Below, piece after piece: positions 57,218 through 64,000 of a DNA stretch of 64,000 nt (its first letter is position 1; every line of letters begins with the position of its first letter). The stretch comes from Marilutibacter chinensis. Lineage in GTDB: Bacteria; Pseudomonadota; Gammaproteobacteria; Xanthomonadales; Xanthomonadaceae. The stretch spans positions 186,001 through 250,000 of the forward strand of contig NZ_JAKJPO010000008.1 in assembly GCF_021725675.1 (NCBI RefSeq), read 5' to 3'. The notes beneath the pieces are model-generated. The model saw nothing but the letters and a program-made list of their open reading frames with translations, did no database searches and was not told the origin of the DNA. Both the position numbers and the translations under genes were made by a program.

Positions 57218-58153
57218 GTGTCCAACAGCATCCACGACTTTCACGACGACCCGCGCAATGCCGGCATCCGGATCTGGATCAACGGCGAGCTCAAGCCGCG
57301 CGCGGAGGCGACGGTGTCGGTATTCGACAGCGGATTCGTGCTCGGCGACGGCGTCTGGGAGGGGCTGCGGGTGGTCGATGGGCATCCGGCCTTCCTCGAT
57401 GCCCATCTCGATCGCCTGTACGAAGGCGCCCGTGCGATCGCCATGGATATCGGCCTCGACCGCACCCAGCTGACCCGGGCGATCTACGAGACCCTAGCCG
57501 CCAACGACATGCGCGACGGCGTCCACATCCGGCTGATGGTGACCCGCGGCGTCAAGCGCACGCCCTACCAGGACCCGCGGGTCACGGTCGGCCCGGCCAC
57601 CGTGGTGATCATCGCCGAGCACAAGACCGCCAAGCCCGAAATCCTGGCGACCGGGTTGAACCTGTTCACCGTGCACGTGCGGCGCGGCTACCCGGACGTG
57701 CAGGACCCCAAGCTCAACAGCCACAGCAAGCTCAACTGCATCACCGCCTGCATCCAGGCGACCGCGGCCGGCGCCGACGAGGGACTGATGCTGGACCCGC
57801 ACGGCTTCGTCGCGACCTGCAACTCCACCCACTTCTTCATCGTCCGCAGGGGCGAGGTCTGGACCTCGACCGGCGATTACTGCCTGGGCGGGATCACCCG
57901 CGCCAACGTGCTGCGGGCCTGCCACGAGGCGGACATCCCGGCGTTCGAGAAGAACTTCAGCCTGACCGAGGTCTACGGCGCCGACGAGGCCTTCGTCACC
58001 GGCACCTTCGCCGGGGTGGTCCCGGTGCGGCAGATCGACGGACGCCTGATCGGCGACGGCGCGCCCGGGCCGATGGTCGCCCGGCTGCAGCAGCTCTACA
58101 AGGCGCTGGTCGCCCGCGACATCACGTTCCGCGCCGGCGAGCGGCTGGCATGA
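57218..58153 (+). CDS. Class IV PLP aminotransferase (BCAT-like)
   Basis: A 311-residue aminotransferase of the branched-chain/D-amino acid group. Landmarks are WINGELKPRAEATVSVFDSGF at the N-terminus, LNSHSKLNCITACIQA with the PLP-binding Lys, and DEGLMLDPHGFVATCNSTHFF, plus TGTFAGVVPVRQIDGR at the end. GTG is the start, preceded by GGAGA. The specificity (BCAT, D-amino acid or ADC lyase) is not decided. It overlaps the sulfotransferase-like gene by 4 bases; the same two domains are fused in plant BCAT-like proteins. Confidence 0.9.
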   Translation: MSNSIHDFHDDPRNAGIRIWINGELKPRAEATVSVFDSGFVLGDGVWEGLRVVDGHPAFLDAHLDRLYEGARAIAMDIGLDRTQLTRAIYETLAANDMRDGVHIRLMVTRGVKRTPYQDPRVTVGPATVVIIAEHKTAKPEILATGLNLFTVHVRRGYPDVQDPKLNSHSKLNCITACIQATAAGADEGLMLDPHGFVATCNSTHFFIVRRGEVWTSTGDYCLGGITRANVLRACHEADIPAFEKNFSLTEVYGADEAFVTGTFAGVVPVRQIDGRLIGDGAPGPMVARLQQLYKALVARDITFRAGERLA

Positions 58154-58878
58154 GCGCGCTGCGGATCGCGATGTGGAGCGGCCCGCGCAACATCTCCACC
58201 GCGATGATGCGGTCCTGGGAAAACCGTCCCGACTGCGTGGTCAGCGACGAGCCGCTGTATGCGGCCTACCTCGCCGCGACCGGTCTCGACCATCCCGGCC
58301 GCGACGAGGTGATCGCGGATGGAGAGACCGACTGGCGCCGGGTCGCGACGGCCCTGACCGGCCCGGCACCCGGCGACGCGCCTGTCTGGTACCAGAAGCA
58401 CATGAACCATCACCTGCTGGCGGGAATGGACCGCGGCTGGATCCGGCAACTGCATAACGTGTTCCTGATCCGCGATCCGGACGAGGTCGTCGCCTCCTAC
58501 ATCCGTTCGCGCGCCGAGGTCGCGCAGGAGGACATCGGCCTGCTGCAACAGGCGGAGCTGTACGACGAACTGGCTGCGGCCGGCGCGCCGCCACCGGTGA
58601 TCGACGCCGGCGATTTCCTGCGCGACCCCGAGGCCCACCTGCGTGTCCTGTGTGACCTGCTCGGGATCGAATTCAGTCCGCGCATGCTGAGGTGGCCGGC
58701 CGGGCCGCGCGACAGCGACGGCATATGGGCGCCGTACTGGTACGACGCGGTCTGGAAGTCGACCGGCTTCGCGCCTGCCCGGCCACGCGACATCCATCTC
58801 GACGGTGCGGCACGGAAGGTGGCCGATGCCTGCCGCCCGGCCTACGAATGGCTGCACGCGAGGCGCATGCGTCCCTGA
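58150..58878 (+). CDS. Sulfotransferase-like protein
   Basis: A 242-residue protein. The PAPS 5'-phosphosulfate loop appears as MWSGPRNISTAMMRSWEN, the central FLIRDPDEVVASYIRSR has the 3'-phosphate-binding Arg/Ser pattern, and the C-terminus has WKSTGFAP. It is smaller than classical sulfotransferases. Homologues fused to an aminotransferase domain are seen in plants and linked in bacteria. The actual acceptor is unknown. The start codon overlaps the aminotransferase stop as ATGA. Confidence 0.85.
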   Translation: MSALRIAMWSGPRNISTAMMRSWENRPDCVVSDEPLYAAYLAATGLDHPGRDEVIADGETDWRRVATALTGPAPGDAPVWYQKHMNHHLLAGMDRGWIRQLHNVFLIRDPDEVVASYIRSRAEVAQEDIGLLQQAELYDELAAAGAPPPVIDAGDFLRDPEAHLRVLCDLLGIEFSPRMLRWPAGPRDSDGIWAPYWYDAVWKSTGFAPARPRDIHLDGAARKVADACRPAYEWLHARRMRP

Positions 58879-59028
58879 GCCCGGACCGGCCAGTCCGGTC
58901 GGCGGCGCGGGCAAGTTCAGGGATGCGACCGATCGGGAGCCGGCGCGCTCCGGGCATGACCATTCACAGGGGGCAGACGGGGGCTCCACCACCCAGAATG
59001 GATCATCATCGATGCCGGAGTCTCCGCT

Positions 59029-60921
59029 ATGCGCTTCATGTCTCCCCGCTCCACCCTCGCCCTCGCGCTGGCGTTGGGCCTCGCGGCCTGCAACCCGCAA
59101 CCCGGCGGCACTGCCACGGCCGAAGCGCCGGCGCCCACCGCCGAACAGATCCAGGACGAGTCGCGCCGCCTCAACGAATGGTTCGACGTCCAGTACGAGG
59201 AACAGTTGAAGTTCAGTCCGATCCAGCTGACCTTCCTCGGCCGCAAGGAGCTCAACGACCAGATCGACGACCTGTCCGAAGAAGGCGCCCGCAAACAGGT
59301 GACCTGGCTGGAAGCCTCGGTCAGGGAGATGGAGTCGAAGTTCGACTACGCGAAGCTCGACCCGGAAACGCAGTTGTCCTGGGATCTGTGGAAGCGCCAA
59401 TACGAGGACGCCCGCGACGGCCTGCCGTTCCTCATCGACGGCTATCCGTTCGACCAGATGAACGGAGCGCAGAACATCCTCCCGATGTTCATGATCAACT
59501 TCCACAAGGTCGACGACGAGAACGACTACCTCGCCTACGTCTCGCGCCTGCAGAAGAGCGCGACGGCCTTCGACCAGTTGCTCGAGCGCGGCCGCGCCGC
59601 CACCGCGCAGGGCATCCGCCCACCGAAGTTCGCCTACGAAGGCGTGATCGACCAGTCGCGCAAGGTCATCGGCGGCGCGCCGTTCACCGACGGTCCGGAT
59701 AGCGCGCTGTGGGCCGATGCCCAGGCCAAGGCCGACGCGCTGGTCAAGGACGGCAAGGTCACCGCCGAGCGCGCCGACGAACTGAAGGCGCAGGCGCGCC
59801 AGGCCCTGCTCGAGTCGCTCAAGCCGGCCTACGAGCGGGTCATCGCCTTCGCCGAGGAGGAGCTGCCCAAGGCCGCCGACAATGCCACCGGCGTGGGCGC
59901 CACCCACCCCAACGGCAAGGCGTTCTACGAACACCGGCTCAGGCAGAACACCACCACCGCGATGGCCGCCGACGAGATCCACCAGCTCGGCCTGTCCGAG
60001 GTGGCGCGCCTGCGCGGCGAACTCGAAGCGTTGCAGGCCCGGATCGGCTTCGAGGGAGATCTGCAGGCATTCTTCCAGCACGTGCAGAACGACCCCAGCC
60101 GGTTGTTCCCGAACACCGACGCCGGCCGCCAGGCCTACATCGACCAGGCCACCGCCGACATCGACAACATCAAGCAGCACCTGCCGAAGTACTTCGGCCT
60201 GCTGCCCAAGGCCGACCTGGTGGTCAAGCGCGTGGAACCCTTCCGCGAACAGGACGGCGCCGCCCAGCACTATTTCCCCGGCACCCCGGACGGGTCGCGC
60301 CCGGGCATCTACTACGCGCACCTGTCGGACATGAACTCGATGCCGAAGACCGAGCTGGAGGTCATCGCCTATCACGAGGGCCTGCCCGGCCACCACATGC
60401 AGATCTCGATCGCGCAGGAGCTGACCAGCATTCCGAAGTTCCGCACCCAGTACGGCAGCACCGCCTATTCGGAGGGCTGGGGGCTGTACTCGGAGTGGCT
60501 GGCCAAGGAGATGCCCGACACCTACCAGGATCCGTACTCCGAGTACGGCCGGCTGATGTCGGAGATGTGGCGCGCGATCCGCCTGGTGGTGGACACCGGT
60601 CTGCATGCCAAGGGCTGGACCGAGCAGCAGGCGATCGACTACTTCCGCGCCAACAGCTCCGTGCCCGACGCCGCGATCCGGTCCGAAGTGCGGCGCTACC
60701 TGATCAATCCCGGCCAGGCCACCGCCTACAAGATCGGCATGATCCGGATCCAGGAACTGCGCAGGAAGGCCGAGGCCGAACTGGGCGAGGCATTCGACAT
60801 CCGCGGTTTCCACGACGCGGTGCTCGGCGGCGGCGCGATGCCGCTGGAACTCCTGGAAAAGCGCGTCGATCGCTGGATCGGAGAGGAGAAAGCCAGGACG
60901 CCGGGGGCGAAAGCGGCGTGA
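59029..60921 (+). CDS. DUF885 family zinc peptidase-like lipoprotein
   Basis: A 630-residue lipoprotein (lipobox GLAACN). It belongs to the DUF885 group of putative metallopeptidases: the zinc motif is HEGLPGHHMQ (His449, Glu450, His454), followed by YSEGWGLYSEWLA. The N-terminal 60 residues after the Cys are low complexity. Substrate unknown. Start could be this Met or the one three codons on. The next gene overlaps its stop by 4 bases. Confidence 0.9.
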   Translation: MRFMSPRSTLALALALGLAACNPQPGGTATAEAPAPTAEQIQDESRRLNEWFDVQYEEQLKFSPIQLTFLGRKELNDQIDDLSEEGARKQVTWLEASVREMESKFDYAKLDPETQLSWDLWKRQYEDARDGLPFLIDGYPFDQMNGAQNILPMFMINFHKVDDENDYLAYVSRLQKSATAFDQLLERGRAATAQGIRPPKFAYEGVIDQSRKVIGGAPFTDGPDSALWADAQAKADALVKDGKVTAERADELKAQARQALLESLKPAYERVIAFAEEELPKAADNATGVGATHPNGKAFYEHRLRQNTTTAMAADEIHQLGLSEVARLRGELEALQARIGFEGDLQAFFQHVQNDPSRLFPNTDAGRQAYIDQATADIDNIKQHLPKYFGLLPKADLVVKRVEPFREQDGAAQHYFPGTPDGSRPGIYYAHLSDMNSMPKTELEVIAYHEGLPGHHMQISIAQELTSIPKFRTQYGSTAYSEGWGLYSEWLAKEMPDTYQDPYSEYGRLMSEMWRAIRLVVDTGLHAKGWTEQQAIDYFRANSSVPDAAIRSEVRRYLINPGQATAYKIGMIRIQELRRKAEAELGEAFDIRGFHDAVLGGGAMPLELLEKRVDRWIGEEKARTPGAKAA

Positions 60922-62090
60922 GCGTCCCCGCCTGCTGGAACGCGGCAAGCCCGGCAGCGTTGCTGCTGCCGGGCTTGCTGCTGGCGGGCGCGGCCGTTGC
61001 CGGGCCCGGGAACAGCTTCGACCTGCTCGTCCCGGAGCCGCCGACAGCGGTCCGGATCGAAGGTCGCACCGTGCTGGGCTACGAACTGCGCCTGACCAAT
61101 TACGCAGCTCATGCGCTGGATCCGGTCCGGATCGAGGTGCTGGCCGGCGACGATGTCCTCGCCAGCTATCAGGGCGAGGCGCTCGAGACGCGGATCGACC
61201 GGTCCGGCCAGCAGCGCGACGTGAAAGCCGGTGCGCCGATCGAACCCGGCCGGCACGGCGTCGCCTTCATCGACATCGGGATCGGCGGCGGCATCGTGCC
61301 CGCTGCCCTCGTCCATCGGATCGCCTTCGTTGGCGCGGATGCGACCGGTACCTTGCAGGAACAGGTGATCGAAGGCGGGCCTGCCGGGGTCGAGACCGAC
61401 ATCGGCGCACCGCTTTCACCGCCGCTGCATGGCGGGCCCTGGGCCGCGGTCAGCGACACCCGCTGGATGCGCGGCCACCGACGGGTCGGCTATGCGCTGG
61501 ATGGACGCCTGCGCACGCCGGGACGCTACGCCGTCGACTGGGTGAAACTGGATGCCGATGGCAGGCGACAGCCGGACGACGGCGAACTGGCGAGCGACGC
61601 CTATGGTCATGGCGAAGATGTCCTGGCCGTCGCCGAAGGTACGGTGGTGAAACTGCAGGACGGCATCGCCGAACGTCGTCGCCTCGACGAACGTCTGGAC
61701 CGGGACCGTGCGCGCCGCGAAGGCAGCGGCAACACCGTGGTGCTCGACCTCGGGGACGGCCGTTTCGCCCACTATGCGCATCTGCGTCCGGGCAGCATCA
61801 CCATCGTCGAAGGCCAGCGCGTCGCGCGTGGCATGAAGATCGCCGAAGTCGGCTTCAGCGGCAGCGCGTCGGCTCCGCAACTGCACTTCGCCATCACCGA
61901 CGGCGCCGAGGAACATGCCAGCGAAGGCCGGCCCTTCCATTTCGACGCCTTCGAGCTTCGTGGCATCTACGCCGATCCGGCACGTGCGGGCCGCGACGCA
62001 TGGGGCGATCCCGGTGCGGCAGCGGGGCCGCGGACCGACGAAATGCCCGCACGCGGCGCAGTGGTGCGGTTCCCGCCAGGGCCTGGCTGA
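60918..62090 (+). CDS. M23-type peptidase-fold protein with N-terminal beta domain
   Basis: A 390-residue exported protein. It starts with GTG overlapping the preceding stop (GTGA) and gives a signal peptide ending GAAVA. The first 190 residues are beta-rich and not recognised. The C-terminal half (about 190-370) is LytM/M23-like: YGHGEDVLAVAEGTVV, GNTVVLDLGDGRFAHYAHL and SAPQLHFAITD. The first metal-binding position is GHGED rather than HxGxD, so activity is not certain. It may act on peptidoglycan peptides. Confidence 0.8.
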   Translation: MSVPACWNAASPAALLLPGLLLAGAAVAGPGNSFDLLVPEPPTAVRIEGRTVLGYELRLTNYAAHALDPVRIEVLAGDDVLASYQGEALETRIDRSGQQRDVKAGAPIEPGRHGVAFIDIGIGGGIVPAALVHRIAFVGADATGTLQEQVIEGGPAGVETDIGAPLSPPLHGGPWAAVSDTRWMRGHRRVGYALDGRLRTPGRYAVDWVKLDADGRRQPDDGELASDAYGHGEDVLAVAEGTVVKLQDGIAERRRLDERLDRDRARREGSGNTVVLDLGDGRFAHYAHLRPGSITIVEGQRVARGMKIAEVGFSGSASAPQLHFAITDGAEEHASEGRPFHFDAFELRGIYADPARAGRDAWGDPGAAAGPRTDEMPARGAVVRFPPGPG

Positions 62091-62725
62091 TTCGATCCAT
62101 CGAGGGACGTCGCTTCGATCGTAGAGCCTTCAACGAAAGCACTATGAGTCGAAGTCAAGGCCGACAAATGTCGTTCAGCCGCTTTTGGCCAGGCAATAGG
62201 CCCAGCCTGGAGTGCCAGGCCGACTGGACGGAGAGACTCATTCGTATCCCGATATCGCTGGTAGTCGCGCCGGAAGCGAATCGATTGCTTTCCAGGCTTC
62301 CCGCCCAGGACGTACTCCTTCCCCTTGGCTCTTCCAGGTCGGCAAGGTTTGCTACCGTTGCAACCATCGGGGCGAGGACCTCAAACCCCTGCTCTTCAAG
62401 CTCCTGAAGACGACTTCGATCCAGGAAGTGCGGCCCGTTCTGGTCCGGAAAGATTAGAAATTACCAAACGGAAAAGCCGCCCGGTTGAGGGACGGCTTTC
62501 CGTATATTTTCCGTACGAACGACTCGGGTACCGGCCTGACATGCCACAAGTCATTGACTCAATAAGTGGGCGGCACAGGGTTCGAACCTGAGCCCCTCTA
62601 CCTGTCAATGCCGTGCCAGTTCCGACCTCCCACCATGCCCGCGATGCCGGGTGCATGCCCCCGGCATCGCGTTACAACATCAGCCCTTGGGTCAGCCTTG
62701 CGCCGGCCGGGTCGCCCCATGCCCG
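62091..62725. other. Intergenic junction: possible gene remnant, terminator and tRNA-like fragment
   Basis: This 635-base stretch has no complete gene. A frame at about 62212-62457 (+), ending GKVCYRCNHRGEDLKPLLFK and VRPVLVRKD, has zinc-finger-like Cys spacing but is too short and unplaced to name. At 62567-62590 the sequence GGCGGCACAGGGTTCGAACC resembles the T-arm and acceptor end of a tRNA on the opposite strand, but the anticodon part does not fold. Overall base composition drops, as in mobile-element borders. Confidence 0.5.
62469..62510 (+). terminator. Hairpin near the mobile-element-like junction
   Basis: CGGAAAAGCCG and CGGCTTTCCG form a stem with one bulge, a 13-base loop, then TATATTTT. 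It would terminate + strand transcription after the gene remnant. Confidence 0.6.
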
Positions 62726-64000
62726 TCAGGGCCGGCCATGGGTAGCCTTGACGCTGTAGAACCTTGCCTGCACGTAATCCGAGTCTGAACACTTCTCGGG
62801 AACATCATAGTCCGGTTTGCCGTCTTCGTCCGTGTCGGCGCCATCCCCACAGCCGTTGTTCTGGTTGTAGACGCCGGCCTTGAAATACATCCAGTCGCTG
62901 TCGTAAAGCGTACCCAAGTCGACGGTCTTCGATACGCTCGGCTTGCCCGGCCTCCTGATGACGACGGTCAGTCGGTGCCCCTGGGTTTTGATTTCGTAAC
63001 TGAACGGCTCTCCCAGGCGAATACCGTCGGCGGGGTCGGTGGCATTGTCGTCTCGACTGCCGACTAATACCTGCCAGTTCTCTTCGTCGCTTCCCGGTAT
63101 GTCTTGGGCCAAGTAGATCGAACCCCGAGTGTTACCCGGCAGCTTGCGGTAGTACAGCCGCACCGGCTCGTCCTCGGAAGCGTGGATCTGGCCAATCACG
63201 ACCCGGCCGATCTTGTCCGGCCTGCCCGTAGTGGAGACGTTCTCGACCTTCAGTGTCGCCTTCAGGTTACCGTCGACGCCGCCGGCGGCGCTCTGGCTCT
63301 CGTCGCTGGCAGTGGACAGCACCCAGTTGTTCCTGGTCACGCCTTGGGTCTTGTTTTCCGCGCCGTCACCCGCGTCCACGCCAACCAACATCTCGCGCAA
63401 CTCCGAGCGCGAATACTTCGATCCCACGGTGTGGCCGGCAATGTTGGGGCTTTTGAATATGAGTGAGCCGTCCTTCTTGTAATAGAACTCGCCGGGGGAA
63501 GTATTGTCGCAGAGCAGCCACCCGGTATCGCGGTCGTCGCCGTCGGGCAGAGTGATCTTCCACAGCGACGCATCAAAGCCCGTCGATTCGTAGGGACCGC
63601 GGAGTGAGATCTCGTCGACGTACACATCGGGCGAGGCCGCCGCGCCATTGGCGCCGTATTTCAGCTCGAACAGCATGGGTACCTTGCCCTTGTGTTCGAC
63701 CGGAAGGTAGCCGCTGCCTTGCTGCCGACTGTCGACCAGGGAACCGTTCACCAGCAGCATGTAATGCCCGGTATTGGCAATGCCATCCCAGATGAGTTCC
63801 ACATCGTTCCATTTGCCGGCCTGGTAGCTGCCGACCATGCCGGTCCCTTCGGGGCCCCGGTTGCGCAGAGTGCCATCCTGCATGAACGCCAGTTCGATCA
63901 CTCGGTCCATCTCGGCGAGGTAGCTGTCCTGGAACAGAGCGACGTAGACGGGAACGGTGATGTCCGCCGGCACGTAAAGGGACAGTTTCAGCCGACCGCT
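62726..64000 (-). CDS. PL7-like alginate lyase (partial, N-terminus beyond window)
   Basis: The open frame continues past the right edge, so only the last 424 residues are visible. The C-terminal domain has polysaccharide lyase 7 signatures in order: KYSRSELREML (R-E-L-R), VVIGQIHASEDEP (QIH) and MYFKAGVYNQNN (YxKAGxYNQ). The upstream part (VELIWDGIANTGHYMLLVNG) looks like a carbohydrate-binding beta-sandwich of LamG/concanavalin type. PL7 enzymes cleave alginate or polyguluronate by beta-elimination. A Cys pair (LLCDNT and CGDGA) could form a disulphide. An Asp-rich (TDEDGKPDYD) calcium-loop-like segment is near the end. Confidence 0.88.
   Translation of the reverse strand, partial: SGRLKLSLYVPADITVPVYVALFQDSYLAEMDRVIELAFMQDGTLRNRGPEGTGMVGSYQAGKWNDVELIWDGIANTGHYMLLVNGSLVDSRQQGSGYLPVEHKGKVPMLFELKYGANGAAASPDVYVDEISLRGPYESTGFDASLWKITLPDGDDRDTGWLLCDNTSPGEFYYKKDGSLIFKSPNIAGHTVGSKYSRSELREMLVGVDAGDGAENKTQGVTRNNWVLSTASDESQSAAGGVDGNLKATLKVENVSTTGRPDKIGRVVIGQIHASEDEPVRLYYRKLPGNTRGSIYLAQDIPGSDEENWQVLVGSRDDNATDPADGIRLGEPFSYEIKTQGHRLTVVIRRPGKPSVSKTVDLGTLYDSDWMYFKAGVYNQNNGCGDGADTDEDGKPDYDVPEKCSDSDYVQARFYSVKATHGRP

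Noticed and set aside
62567..62620. A tRNA gene at the right-hand junction
   Set aside because: Only a T-arm and acceptor-like part is present; the anticodon region does not form a stem.

Overview
The window is a high-GC gammaproteobacterial chromosome segment. Gene order and protein style point to the Lysobacteraceae/Xanthomonadaceae group (Lysobacter or Luteimonas-like). The evidence is the coaD-rsmD / ftsY-asmA-mutY-yggX block, the thrS-infC-rpmI-rplT-pheS-pheT-ihfA-merR-tRNA-Pro block, very high GC, many secreted proteases and lipoproteins, and short REP-type palindromes. This taxonomic call is inference from content. No 16S gene is present.

Region by region. 1-0.9 kb: tail of an unknown gene and a GFA-family protein. 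0.9-6.7 kb: a divergent phosphate-scavenging locus. One arm encodes a beta-propeller phytase lipoprotein, a purple-acid-phosphatase-like enzyme and an exported inorganic pyrophosphatase; the other arm encodes a TonB-dependent outer-membrane receptor; a Pho-box-like site lies between them. 6.8-13.1 kb: upp, a MAPEG/TMEM43/metallo-beta-lactamase operon, gamma-glutamyltranspeptidase, ferredoxin, a lipoprotein and coaD. 13.2-18.4 kb: rsmD divergent from ftsY, AsmA-like, mutY and yggX. 18.8-21.5 kb: tRNA-Phe followed by a small, visibly less GC-rich island remnant with a PIN-like/ImmA-IrrE pair, a tiny ORF and a phage terminase fragment ending at a tandem repeat. 21.5-28.4 kb: CDF transporter, a membrane protein, two tandem S8 proteases (one with SLH repeats) and a secreted protein.

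28.5-34.3 kb: one signalling operon with an FHA-GAF protein, a transmembrane Ser/Thr kinase with a TPR region, a soluble NarX-type kinase and a NarL-type regulator. 34.4-39.8 kb: lipoprotein, acyl-CoA dehydrogenase, GNAT, HNH nuclease and an Ala/Pro-linker protein. 40.0-46.8 kb: dxs, then a tightly overlapped three-gene cassette: a membrane histidine-box hydroxylase, a ketosynthase fused to a haem-oxygenase-like di-iron domain, and an unknown protein. This cassette is the strongest candidate for an undescribed pathway. A GumN-like gene converges on it with overlapping 3' ends. 46.9-55.8 kb: tRNA-Pro(GGG) and the translation operon, including infC with an ATC start, a long hairpin-containing infC-rpmI spacer, and a thrS leader with a promoter, a Thr-Thr-Ile mini-ORF and a terminator. 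56.0-62.1 kb: a dipeptidase-aminotransferase-sulfotransferase operon, then a DUF885 peptidase and an M23-fold protein. 62.1-64 kb: a mobile-element-like junction and a partial PL7 alginate lyase.

Six copies of a 23-bp REP-like palindrome lie in the intergenic spaces between 39.8 and 55.6 kb. No CRISPR array, complete insertion sequence, integrase or origin was seen.
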